Origin: Sphingomonas sp. ID1715 | Lineage (GTDB): Bacteria > Pseudomonadota > Alphaproteobacteria > Sphingomonadales > Sphingomonadaceae | DNA: 64,000 nucleotides | Assembly (NCBI RefSeq): GCF_013044515.1 | Contig: NZ_JABEPR010000001.1 | Location: forward strand, 434,001 to 498,000 | Direction: 5' to 3' | Shown here: piece after piece, positions 27,029 to 35,528 of the stretch | Numbering within the stretch: the stretch's first letter is position 1 | Layout: each line of letters begins with the position of its first letter | Position numbers and translations under genes: made by a program | Notes under the pieces: generated by a model | What the model saw: the letters and a program-made list of their open reading frames with translations, nothing else | The model's database searches: none | Told to the model about the DNA's origin: nothing

Positions 27029-28801
27029 ATGTCCCGCGCAATGAACGGCGCAGTCTCCAACAACCCGATCGACCGGCGCGGCCTGCTGCGGGGCGGCATG
27101 GTGGCGGCAGGTGGTCTGGCTGCGTCCGCTCTCTTCCCCGCCTGGGCGAGAATCGGCAGTCCCGGCCTGGCCGCAGACCTGCCAACCCTATCCGGCGAGG
27201 AAATCCGGCTGCGCATCGGTCACAGCGCCTTTCAGGTCGGCGGACGCACCGGCCATGCCATAACCGTCAACGGCGTTCTGCCAGCGCCGTTGATCAGGCT
27301 GCGCGAGGGGCAGCGGGTGCGGCTGCATGTCGAAAACGGTCTGGATGAGGACACGTCCATCCACTGGCACGGGCTGATTCTGCCCTTTCACATGGACGGG
27401 GTGCCGGGCGTGAGCTTCCCGGGTATCGCGCCGGGCAAGAGCTTCACCTATGAGTTCCCGATCGTGCAGAGCGGTACCTATTGGTATCACTCGCATTCCG
27501 GCCTGCAGGAACAGATGGGCCATTACGGGCCGCTGGTGATCGATCCCGCCGGCGCGGACCCGGTGGGCTATGATCGCGAACATGTGATCGTGCTGAGCGA
27601 CTGGACCTTCCTCCACCCGCACCAGGTGATGGCCAAGCTCAAGCAGCAGGGCGGCTATTTCAATCGCCAGCGGCAGACGGCGGGGGCACGCGGACCCGAG
27701 AACCGGATGAGCGGCTCGGATCGGCTGATGTGGGGCCGCATGCGCATGGATCCGACCGACATCGCCGACGTGACCGGGGCGACCTACACCTATCTCGTCA
27801 ACGGCCATGGCCCACAGGAGAATTGGACGGGGCTGTTCACGCCGGGCGAGCGGGTGCGGCTGCGGATCATCAACGCGTCGGCGATGACGATCTTCAACGT
27901 CCGCATTCCGGGCCTGCCGATGACCGTGGTGCAGGCCGACGGGCAGCATGTCCGGCCGGTGGAGACCGACGAGCTGCAGATCTCGGTCGCCGAGACCTAT
28001 GACGTGATCGTCGCGCCCGGCGACCAGGGATATACCTTTGTCGCGGAGTCGATCGACCGGTCCGGCATGGCGCGCGCGACGCTTGCACCCAGGCTGGGTA
28101 TGAGCGCGCCGGTGCCCGCACTCCGTCCGCGCCCGACTCTTGGCATGAAGGATATGGGCATGAGCCATGGCGCGGGCTCCTGCCCGGCCGAACATGCCGC
28201 GATGGGTCATTGCTCGCCGGGCGGGGGGATGGACCACAAGATGCGTGACACGTCGCTACTGCCGCCGCAGGTGAAGCGCGGTCCCGGCATCGACATGGTG
28301 GCCGCGATGGCCGTCGACCGAACCGGCGACCGGCCGCTCGGGCTTGAGGATGTGCCGCACCGGGTGCTGACCTATCACCAGCTCACCCCGCTCACGCCCT
28401 TTCCCGACAAGCGGGCGCCGACCCGGGAGATCGACATCCACCTGACCGGCAACATGGAACGGTTCATGTGGTCCTTCGATGGCAAGAAGCTCAGCGAAGG
28501 CGCCGAGCCGATCCGCTTCGAGCGCAATGAGCGGGTGCGGGTGAACCTGATCAACGACACGATGATGAACCACCCCATCCACCTGCACGGCCACTTCTTC
28601 GAGGTGGTGACGGGTCAGGCCCATGGCCACCCGGTCAAGCACACGGTCAATGTCATGCCCGGCGGCAAGGCAAGCTTCGACCTGACCGCGGACGCGCCGG
28701 GCGATTGGGCCTTCCACTGCCACCTGATGTATCACATGCACGCCGGCATGATGCGCGTCGTGAAGGTCCGGCCGCTCGCCGATGCGCCGCCGCGCGCATG
28801 A
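27029..28801 (+). CDS. copA: CopA-type multicopper oxidase
   Basis: Periplasmic copper-resistance oxidase, exported folded by Tat: the N-terminus has DRRGLLRGGMVAAGG. The 590-residue product carries all copper ligand motifs: HWHG and HSHSG in domain 1, HPIHLHG and HCHLMYHMHAGMM in domain 3. Between domains is a Met/His/Cys-rich insert (MKDMGMSHG, CPAEHAAMGHC, MDHKMRD) typical of CopA copper handling. ATG 27041 is an alternative start. The stop overlaps the copB start (ATGA). Confidence 0.94.
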   Translation: MSRAMNGAVSNNPIDRRGLLRGGMVAAGGLAASALFPAWARIGSPGLAADLPTLSGEEIRLRIGHSAFQVGGRTGHAITVNGVLPAPLIRLREGQRVRLHVENGLDEDTSIHWHGLILPFHMDGVPGVSFPGIAPGKSFTYEFPIVQSGTYWYHSHSGLQEQMGHYGPLVIDPAGADPVGYDREHVIVLSDWTFLHPHQVMAKLKQQGGYFNRQRQTAGARGPENRMSGSDRLMWGRMRMDPTDIADVTGATYTYLVNGHGPQENWTGLFTPGERVRLRIINASAMTIFNVRIPGLPMTVVQADGQHVRPVETDELQISVAETYDVIVAPGDQGYTFVAESIDRSGMARATLAPRLGMSAPVPALRPRPTLGMKDMGMSHGAGSCPAEHAAMGHCSPGGGMDHKMRDTSLLPPQVKRGPGIDMVAAMAVDRTGDRPLGLEDVPHRVLTYHQLTPLTPFPDKRAPTREIDIHLTGNMERFMWSFDGKKLSEGAEPIRFERNERVRVNLINDTMMNHPIHLHGHFFEVVTGQAHGHPVKHTVNVMPGGKASFDLTADAPGDWAFHCHLMYHMHAGMMRVVKVRPLADAPPRA

Positions 28802-29649
28802 TCGGACTTCTCGCCCTTGCCGCCTCCGCAGCGGACCCTTGTCCGCCCGAACATGCCGCCATGGGACATTGCACACCGGCGAAGGAGGCGCCTGCGAGTG
28901 CCCCTCCCCCGGTCTCGCCGCCTCCGGTTGTCGGCCCGGAAAATGCCGCGGACACGGTCTTTGATCCTGCCCTTATGGCCGAGAAGCGCCAGTCGGCCCT
29001 GATCGGCGAGCATGGCGGCATGCAGACCAGCCGCGTGCTGATCGACCGGCTGGAATATCGAGCGGCACAGGGCCGGGATGGTTTCGCCTGGGAAGGCGAC
29101 GCTTGGACCGGCGGCGACTATGACAAGCTGTGGCTGAAGACCGAAGGCGAAGGTCTCACGCGCGGCGGCGTCGAAACGGCCGAAGTGCAGGCGCTGTGGA
29201 GCCGCGCCATCCGGCCATTCTTCGATCTGCAACTGGGCGTGCGCCAGGATTTAGGCAGGGGGCCTGACCGCACCTATCTGGCCGCCGGCATTCAGGGCCT
29301 TGCGCCCTATCTATTCGAAATCGATGCGGCCGCTTTCCTGTCGACCAAGGGCGACCTCACCGCACGCGTCCAAGCCGAATATGATCAGCGCATCACGCAG
29401 CGCCTGATCGCGCAGCCGCGAGTCGAGTTCGACCTTGCGGCGCAGGACGTACCGGAACTGGGCCTGGGCTCCGGGCTCTCCAGTGCCGAACTCGGCATCA
29501 GGCTGCGCTACCAATTCGTGCCCGAGTTCGCGCCCTATGTGGGGCTGGGCTATGAGCGCCGTTTCGGCGACACAGCGCGCTTCTCACGCAGCCAGGGCGA
29601 AGATGTGGGCGGCTGGCACTTGCTGGTGGGGCTGCGAGCCTGGTTCTAG
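28798..29649 (+). CDS. copB: CopB-type outer-membrane copper-resistance protein
   Basis: A 283-residue protein of the CopB family, thought to form an outer-membrane beta barrel that keeps copper outside. A short signal-like start is followed by a Cys/His/Met motif CPPEHAAMGHC, a Pro-rich linker, and barrel strands ending in WHLLVGLRAWF with a terminal Phe, as expected for an outer-membrane protein. It is translationally coupled to copA. The signal peptide looks short, so the real start may be within the copA 3' end, although I see no better one. Confidence 0.9.
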   Translation: MIGLLALAASAADPCPPEHAAMGHCTPAKEAPASAPPPVSPPPVVGPENAADTVFDPALMAEKRQSALIGEHGGMQTSRVLIDRLEYRAAQGRDGFAWEGDAWTGGDYDKLWLKTEGEGLTRGGVETAEVQALWSRAIRPFFDLQLGVRQDLGRGPDRTYLAAGIQGLAPYLFEIDAAAFLSTKGDLTARVQAEYDQRITQRLIAQPRVEFDLAAQDVPELGLGSGLSSAELGIRLRYQFVPEFAPYVGLGYERRFGDTARFSRSQGEDVGGWHLLVGLRAWF

Positions 29650-30557
29650 GCGGCGACGACGGGATGCCGCAGCGTCCCGATGCCCACAACCTGCGCTTCG
29701 ATAACGTCGCCGGGCCAGAGCCACTCCTGCGGGTCCATCCCCGCACCCACGCCGGCCGGGGTGCCCGTCGCGATGATGTCGCCGGGCTCCAGCGTGATGC
29801 CCTTGCTGATGTCCTCGATCAGCTCGTCGACCTTGAACAGCATATAGGCGGTGTTGCTGGCCTGCTTCTGCACGCCGTTCACCGTTAGGCTGAGATCGAG
29901 CGTCTGCGGATCGGGGACTTCGTCGGCGGTGACGATGCACGGCCCCATGGGCGCAAAGCTGTCCTGCCCCTTCGAATAGATCCATTGGCCCGCACGCCGG
30001 CAGTCCCGCGCACTCATGTCGACGATGACGGTGTAGCCGAACACATGGGACAGCGCGTCGGCGCGTGCGACGCCCTTCGCGGTGCTGCCGATCACCACGC
30101 CCAGCTCGACTTCCCAGTCGAGCTGTTGAGTGATCGTGCGGTCGTGAAGGATCGGTTCGCCGGGCCCGATCACGGTCGTCGGCGGCTTGGAAAAGATCAC
30201 CGGCTGGCGCGGCAGGTCGGGCGAGGTGTCGAGCGACTTCGCCGATTCCGCGACATGTTCCGTATAATTGAGCCCGATCCCGAAAATATTCTTCCGCGGG
30301 CGCGGGATCGGCGCGAGCAGCTTTACATTGCCGAGCGGAATGGCGGCGCCCAACGGGAAGAGCTTGCCGGCTTCCTCAAGCAACCTGCCAACGATGGGGA
30401 CCGCTTGCGGGCCGAGGTCGATGAACTCCAGCATCGTCGTCGGCAGCTGCACTCCTTGCGCCGCGCCGAGCTTGGCCAGGTCGACGACCAGATCGCCGGC
30501 GATCGCGCCGAGCCGGGCCTCCGCCTCGATATGGGCACGGTAGGTGACAAGTCGCAT
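29646..30557 (-). CDS. Fumarylacetoacetate hydrolase (FAH) family protein
   Basis: A 303-residue FAH-superfamily enzyme. Members are C-C hydrolases, hydratases or decarboxylases acting on oxo-dienoates or fumarylpyruvate. Visible motifs: GIGLNYTEHV, the metal-binding DWEVELGVVIG, GYTVIVDMSARD, KGQDSFAPMGP and TGTPAGVG. It is last in the tryptophan-degradation operon, 17 bp after the cupin dioxygenase gene, so it most likely acts on the ring-opening product or a derivative of it. Its exact reaction (hydrolysis versus hydration) is open. It is convergent with copB with a 4-bp overlap. Confidence 0.9.
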   Translation of the reverse strand: MRLVTYRAHIEAEARLGAIAGDLVVDLAKLGAAQGVQLPTTMLEFIDLGPQAVPIVGRLLEEAGKLFPLGAAIPLGNVKLLAPIPRPRKNIFGIGLNYTEHVAESAKSLDTSPDLPRQPVIFSKPPTTVIGPGEPILHDRTITQQLDWEVELGVVIGSTAKGVARADALSHVFGYTVIVDMSARDCRRAGQWIYSKGQDSFAPMGPCIVTADEVPDPQTLDLSLTVNGVQKQASNTAYMLFKVDELIEDISKGITLEPGDIIATGTPAGVGAGMDPQEWLWPGDVIEAQVVGIGTLRHPVVAA

Positions 30558-30574
30558 TGTTCGTCCTCGATCGC

Positions 30575-31699
30575 TCAGGAGATGATGGGCTGGTGGCCGC
30601 CATTTTCGGCCAGCGCTTCTTCCCGGTAGAGGCCGAGCGCGCGCATAACCGGCTGGTCGTGGAAGCTGAACAGGCAGGCATCCTCGCGGTCGGACGCATT
30701 GGCGTGCTCATGGTACATCCAGGCGGGCACGACGAAGATATCGCGCTCTCTCCAGTCGAAGCGGCGGCCATTGATGACGGAGTGCCCCGAACCCTTGGCG
30801 CACTGATAGACGAAGCTGCCGGTCTGGCGGTGCGCGCGGGTCCGCTCGCCGGGGCGCAGCAACTGCATCGATGCGCCGATCGTCTGCATCACCGGTCCGC
30901 CCGTGTGCGGATTCACATAGTCCATCAGCACCCCGTCATAAGGCGAGCCGTCGGTCACCGATGCATAGCGAGTCAGAGCCTCGTAAGTCGGCGCCCATTC
31001 GTACTTGAGCAGCGGCGAATAGAGCTTCGGCCAATCCACTCCTGCGGGCCGCAATCCGGCGCCGGCCCAGATCGCGGTCGAATCGTCGACTGGAAAGGAA
31101 ACCGCCTGGTTCAGATCGGGGTGCACCTGGTAGAAATTGGCTTCCAGCGCGTTGATCAGCGGAATGTCCAGCCCGTCCTGCCAGATGCAGATGGTGCCCT
31201 CCTCCGCCACGCCATGTTCGTGCCAGGTGCCGTTTGGCGTGAGCACGAAATCATTGGCGCCCAGCGTTACGCGGTGGCCATCGACATTGGTGAAGGCGCC
31301 GCTGCCCTCCATGATGAAGCGCAGCGCCGAGGCGCTGTGGCGATGGCTCGACGCGCATTCGCCGGGCGCCATCACCTGCAGCCCCGAATAAAGCCAGCCC
31401 ACCGCCGCGACGACGTCGCTGCGCCCGGGATTTTCCAGATAGACGACCCGTCGACCGGCCTGCTCGGGCGTGACCAGTTCCAGCGCCCGCAGCAAGTCAC
31501 CGCGCAGTTCCTCATAGCGCCAGAGCATCGGCACCGAGCTGCTGGCCGGCTCCCAGGGTTCGATCTTGTTGGCGACGGTCCAGAGCGCGCCGGCGCCAAG
31601 CGCTTCGAGCCGCTTATAGTAGGCGATAAGTTCAGCCGTGTCGCGGACATTGGCCCGCCCGAGCACCTCTTCGCGGTATCGATCATAGCTGCTCGCCAC
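30575..31699 (-). CDS. Gentisate/salicylate 1,2-dioxygenase-like cupin
   Basis: A 374-residue bicupin of the class III ring-cleaving extradiol dioxygenases. The N-terminal cupin supplies the iron site: H119 and H121 (SHRHSAS) and H160 (TWHEHG). R83, G106, Q108, R127 and H162 are also present, at the positions that I recall as substrate-pocket residues of salicylate 1,2-dioxygenase, where G106 is needed to cleave a ring with a single hydroxyl. The GTG start at 31699 is backed by a near-perfect ribosome site (AGGAGG, 5 bp away). It sits between the nitrilase and FAH genes. Gentisate, salicylate, 5-hydroxyanthranilate and anthranilate are all possible substrates; the operon suggests an anthranilate-derived one. 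Confidence 0.87.
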   Translation of the reverse strand: MASSYDRYREEVLGRANVRDTAELIAYYKRLEALGAGALWTVANKIEPWEPASSSVPMLWRYEELRGDLLRALELVTPEQAGRRVVYLENPGRSDVVAAVGWLYSGLQVMAPGECASSHRHSASALRFIMEGSGAFTNVDGHRVTLGANDFVLTPNGTWHEHGVAEEGTICIWQDGLDIPLINALEANFYQVHPDLNQAVSFPVDDSTAIWAGAGLRPAGVDWPKLYSPLLKYEWAPTYEALTRYASVTDGSPYDGVLMDYVNPHTGGPVMQTIGASMQLLRPGERTRAHRQTGSFVYQCAKGSGHSVINGRRFDWRERDIFVVPAWMYHEHANASDREDACLFSFHDQPVMRALGLYREEALAENGGHQPIIS

Positions 31700-31708
31700 G
31701 ACGGCCTC

Positions 31709-32713
31709 CTAGCTTTCGTGATCTTGGGGGGTGACCGGCGCTGTTTCGGCCTGATCATCGAAGGTCGCCGATGTGCGCGGCCGACGGTCGATACGCAAAT
31801 CGAAGATATCGAAGCGATTATAGGCGCCGATGATGTCGTGCATCTGCTTTGGTTGGATACAGGCATTCAGGTCGATCTCGGCATAGACGATGCCTTCGTC
31901 GTCGATCAGCGGATCACCCACCGGATTGCCCGCCGGATCAATGATGCCGGTGTAAGCGCTGTTCTTTCGCTCGAGCAGGGCTCGGTTGGCCGGCCGATCC
32001 GCCGACATCGCGGCGATGATCTGTTCGCTGACGGTCGAGCACGCAACCACGGTGAAAATCTTGCCTTCGAAACTGTGCGCCGCCGCGCGGATGCGGATTG
32101 CCGCAGCCATGTCATAGGATGCGGGCGCCACCGGCAAAGCGATATAGTTGGCCACATGCACGAGTTCGCCGGCCGACAGGAGCGCGAAGCGGGCCAGGGT
32201 GTTGGTGTTCTCGCCACATGCCAGCGTACCCAGGGGTCCAACAGCCGTGTCATGGACCCGCAGGCTCGAACCATCCCCGCCGGCCCAGGTCAGCTTCTCC
32301 GCCCAGGTGGGCACCAGCTTGCGGTGCTTGCCCAGCAGCGTGCCATCCGCACCGATAATGAGGTTGGTGTTGTAGATCGTGGCGACGGAGCGGGGATCCC
32401 GCTCATTGACGCCGATCACCACCACGCACGCATGCTCGCGCGCGGCAGCGCAGAGCCGATCGACTTCAGGCCCGGGCACGGTGATGGCGGCAAGGCACAG
32501 CCGTTCGAACCAGGGCCCGCCCTCGATCGGAGTCATCAGCCAGTTCCAATAGGGGTAGCCGGGCACGAACACCTCGGGAAAGGCGACCAACCTCGCGCCG
32601 TTGCCTGCGGCCTCCGCGATCAAAGCGCACGCCTTGTCGACCGTCGCCTCGGTGTCGAGGAAGACCGGCGCGGCCTGCACCGCGGCAACCTTCGACTTCG
32701 GCAGTTCGAGCAT
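31709..32713 (-). CDS. Nitrilase-superfamily hydrolase
   Basis: A 334-residue carbon-nitrogen hydrolase with the catalytic triad E47 (FPEVFVPGYPYWNW), K132 (HRKLVPT) and C166 (ACGENTN). The region after the Cys resembles the nitrilase branch rather than omega-amidases, but substrate calls between nitriles and amides in this superfamily are unreliable. It is flanked by kynU (39 bp) and the cupin gene (9 bp) in a single operon, so its substrate should arise from tryptophan or anthranilate. One reading is removal of an amide produced when an aminobenzoate ring is opened; another is hydrolysis of an indolic nitrile. Confidence 0.87.
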   Translation of the reverse strand: MLELPKSKVAAVQAAPVFLDTEATVDKACALIAEAAGNGARLVAFPEVFVPGYPYWNWLMTPIEGGPWFERLCLAAITVPGPEVDRLCAAAREHACVVVIGVNERDPRSVATIYNTNLIIGADGTLLGKHRKLVPTWAEKLTWAGGDGSSLRVHDTAVGPLGTLACGENTNTLARFALLSAGELVHVANYIALPVAPASYDMAAAIRIRAAAHSFEGKIFTVVACSTVSEQIIAAMSADRPANRALLERKNSAYTGIIDPAGNPVGDPLIDDEGIVYAEIDLNACIQPKQMHDIIGAYNRFDIFDLRIDRRPRTSATFDDQAETAPVTPQDHES

Positions 32714-32752
32714 CGTGGTCCTTTCGCTGGTCAGGCTGGTTCGATCCGAGGC

Positions 32753-33988
32753 TCACGTCACCGCGGCGCGTTCGCGATATTCGGGCCTATCCCAGGCGCG
32801 CGTGACGCAGACCTCGCGGATGCGCTCCACTGCTTCCACGATGTCGGCGTAACGCAGGTAAAGCGGGGTCAACCCGAATCGGAGGATGTCCGGCGCGCGG
32901 AAGTCGCCGATCACATCCGCCGCCTTCAATGCCTGCACGATCTCATAGCCGTGCAGATGCGCGTAGGAGACCTGGCTGCCCCGCAGAGCCGGATCGAGCG
33001 GGCTCGCCAATCGGAAGCCGAACGCGCGGCACCGTTCTTCCATGCGCTCGATGAAGAGCTGCCCGAGCCGCAGCGACTTCTTGCGCACCGCGCACATGTC
33101 CGCACGACAGAGCAGGTCGACTCCAGCCTCGAGAGCGACCAGGCCCAGCACGGGCGGCGTGCCGCACAGGAAGCGGGTGATGCCCTCGGCAGGTCGGTAA
33201 TCCTCTTCGAAAGCAAAGGGACTCGCATGGCCGAACCAGCCCGACAGCACCGGCCGCGCCTGATGGTGCCGCTCCGCGGCGAACAGGAAGGCGGGCGCGC
33301 CAGGGCCGCCGTTCAGATATTTATAGCCGCAGCCCACGGCGAAGTCGGCGTCCGCCCCGTTGAGGTCGACCGGAATCGCACCCGCGCTGTGGCTCAGGTC
33401 CCAGACCGTCAGGACGCCCTTTTCATGGGCGCGGCGAGTCACCTCCGCCAAGTTGCGGACGAGGCCCGATTTGTAATGGACCTGCGTCAGCAGCAGCACC
33501 GCCACGTTCTGGTCGAGCCGATCGAGTACGGCCTCGGGATCGACTGCGACCGACCGCACACGCCCGCCGCTGAACGCCTCGATGCCTTGCATCATGTAGA
33601 CGTCGGTCGGGAAGTTCGTCGTCTCCGACAGGATGACCGCGCGGCCGGGGCGGAGGGACAAAGCGGCGGTTAGCGCCTTGAAGATGTTCACCGACGTGGA
33701 GTCCGCCGCGACAACCTCGCCGGGTTTTGCGCCGATGATCGTCGCGATCTTGTCGCCGATCCGCTGCGGGGCGGTCGACCATTGCGCGCCGAGCCACGAC
33801 GTGATCAGCCCCTCGCCCCATTGTCGTGACACGGCATCGGCCAGTCGCGCGGCGGTTCCCGTCGGAGCCGCGCCGAGCGAATTTCCGTCGAGATAGATCA
33901 GGCCCTCGCGTAGCTGGAACTCGTCGCGAAAGTCGCGGAGCGGATCGTGCGCGTCCAGATCGGCGACCTCTGCCGTGCTCATCGGCAT
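32753..33988 (-). CDS. kynU: Kynureninase
   Basis: PLP enzyme that splits kynurenine into anthranilate and alanine. The 411-residue product has LDGNSLGAAPTG near the N-terminus, the cofactor region TVWDLSHSAGAIPVDL and the PLP lysine in GCGYKYLNGGPGAP. The start ATG at 33988 overlaps the kynB stop (ATGA); a second ATG follows two codons later. It supplies anthranilate to whatever the three downstream genes encode. There is no kynurenine 3-monooxygenase in the window, so 3-hydroxyanthranilate is not expected. Confidence 0.95.
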   Translation of the reverse strand: MPMSTAEVADLDAHDPLRDFRDEFQLREGLIYLDGNSLGAAPTGTAARLADAVSRQWGEGLITSWLGAQWSTAPQRIGDKIATIIGAKPGEVVAADSTSVNIFKALTAALSLRPGRAVILSETTNFPTDVYMMQGIEAFSGGRVRSVAVDPEAVLDRLDQNVAVLLLTQVHYKSGLVRNLAEVTRRAHEKGVLTVWDLSHSAGAIPVDLNGADADFAVGCGYKYLNGGPGAPAFLFAAERHHQARPVLSGWFGHASPFAFEEDYRPAEGITRFLCGTPPVLGLVALEAGVDLLCRADMCAVRKKSLRLGQLFIERMEERCRAFGFRLASPLDPALRGSQVSYAHLHGYEIVQALKAADVIGDFRAPDILRFGLTPLYLRYADIVEAVERIREVCVTRAWDRPEYRERAAVT

Positions 33989-34614
33989 CAGCCAATCTCC
34001 CGCAGGATGGCACGGACGGGACTCGCATCGGCACCTGCGATCTTGAGCGGCAAGGCGATCAGTTCATAGCGCCCGAACGGCACGTCATCGAGAACCAGCC
34101 CTTCCAGAATGCGCATGTCTCCGGTCTGGACTTCGCGATGGGCGTCCATCGTCTTGGATTGCTCGGGATCGAGCGACGGAGCGTCGGTGCCCACCAAGCG
34201 CACCTCGGCTTCGCGCAGCCTCGCGATCACTGCCGGAGCGATGGCAGTAAAATCGGAGTTCCAGCGATCGGCGGGAAAACGATCATAGGTCCGAAAGATC
34301 ACCCGCTCAGCGCCGGCAAGCGCCGACCAGTCCACATCGTCGGCCTCGACTCTTTGACGGGCGTGCCGTGCGTCGACCACCACGCATGGGCCGATGTATG
34401 GGTCGAGATCGAGGTCCGCACTGGCGAGGCCCCGGTCGTCATAATGAAAGGGAGAGTCGGCGTGGGTGCCGGCATGAAGCGGCGTTTCGATGGCACCGAC
34501 ATTCACAGGACATTGCTCGCCGATCATTGCGTTGCGGCGGACGACCAGTTCAGGCTCGCCCGGCCACATCGGCATGCCCGGCCGTAGGGTCTGGGAAATA
34601 TCCCAAACCCTCAT
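33988..34614 (-). CDS. kynB: Kynurenine formamidase
   Basis: Hydrolyses N-formylkynurenine to kynurenine and formate. The 208-residue protein is the bacterial metal-dependent KynB type: MRVWDISQTLRPGMPMWPG at the start and the zinc-binding motif HAGTHADSPFHY. Both ends are coupled: its start shares ATGA with the stop of kynA, and its stop overlaps the kynU start. A longer upstream frame was discarded because the family starts at MRVWDIS. Confidence 0.95.
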   Translation of the reverse strand: MRVWDISQTLRPGMPMWPGEPELVVRRNAMIGEQCPVNVGAIETPLHAGTHADSPFHYDDRGLASADLDLDPYIGPCVVVDARHARQRVEADDVDWSALAGAERVIFRTYDRFPADRWNSDFTAIAPAVIARLREAEVRLVGTDAPSLDPEQSKTMDAHREVQTGDMRILEGLVLDDVPFGRYELIALPLKIAGADASPVRAILREIG

Positions 34615-35525
34615 GCGCCCTGCCCCCGCGGGTCCGCATAGTTCGGCCCCTCCTTGGCCGCGACCATGCGCGTGCGCATCGACCAGAGTTCGGGAAAGAA
34701 ACTCAGATTGAGCGCCTTGACCAGATAATCGACGCCTGCGGAACCGCCTGTGCCCAATTTGTGGCCGATCACGCGGGCGACGGTCTTCATGTGCTTGAAG
34801 CGCCATTCCTGGAAATAATATTCGAGCGCCGTGATCTTCTCGGCAAAGTCGTAGAGATCCCAGTGTCTCTCCACGTCCGAGTAGATCGCCAGCCAAGCAT
34901 CCTCGACCGCCTCGGACGGCTGGTAGGGCCGGCTGAAATCCCGCTCGAGCGCCACCTCCGGAATGGCGAAGCCGCGCCGTGCCAGCAGCCGGAGCAGCTC
35001 GTCGTAGAGCGATGGCGCGTGCAGCGCCGCGCTCAGGCGCCCATGCGTTGCCGGGTCGTCTTGGTGGACAAGCAGCAAATCCGCTCGCTTGTTGCCCAGC
35101 AGGAATTCCAGCTCGCGATACTGGTGCGACTGGAAACCGGACGCCTTGCGCAGGAATCCTCGAAAGGTGAGGAAGTCGTGCGGGGTCAGTGTCGCCAGCA
35201 CTTCCCAGCTGTGGATCATGTGGCGCTGGATCGTCGCGATCCGATCGAGCGTCTTGCCGGCACGCTCCAGATCGTCGGCCCGAACGCCGGCGACGACGAG
35301 CTTCGCTTCGTGCAGCACCAGCTTCAGCCACAGCTCCATGGTTTGGTGCATGATGATGAACAGCATCTCGTCGGGCTTGTCCGACACGGGAATTTGCGAC
35401 GACAGCAAACGATCGGTCTGCAGATGCTTGGCATAGGACAGTCCCCTGTCCCACTGGATCGTCTCGCCGTCGATCTCCGCCTCGAAGCTCTCGACGCCGT
35501 CCTCGATAAAGGTGCGGATTGTCAT
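34611..35525 (-). CDS. kynA: Tryptophan 2,3-dioxygenase
   Basis: Haem enzyme that opens the indole ring of tryptophan to N-formylkynurenine, the committed step. The 304-residue product is full length, with LLSSQIPVSDKPDEMLFIIMHQ near the N-terminus and the haem-ligand region FQEWRFKHMKTVARVIGHK, followed by GTGGSAGVDYL. It is separated from the upstream Lrp regulator by 3 bp and overlaps kynB, fixing the order lrp-kynA-kynB-kynU. Confidence 0.96.
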   Translation of the reverse strand: MTIRTFIEDGVESFEAEIDGETIQWDRGLSYAKHLQTDRLLSSQIPVSDKPDEMLFIIMHQTMELWLKLVLHEAKLVVAGVRADDLERAGKTLDRIATIQRHMIHSWEVLATLTPHDFLTFRGFLRKASGFQSHQYRELEFLLGNKRADLLLVHQDDPATHGRLSAALHAPSLYDELLRLLARRGFAIPEVALERDFSRPYQPSEAVEDAWLAIYSDVERHWDLYDFAEKITALEYYFQEWRFKHMKTVARVIGHKLGTGGSAGVDYLVKALNLSFFPELWSMRTRMVAAKEGPNYADPRGQGA

Positions 35526-35528
35526 CGG

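Noticed and set aside
30557-33673. A 1038-codon open frame on the plus strand across the cupin, nitrilase and kynU genes
   Set aside because: It is antisense to three well-recognised genes, is Arg/His-rich without domain pattern, and is explained by the strong third-position GC bias that leaves antisense frames open.
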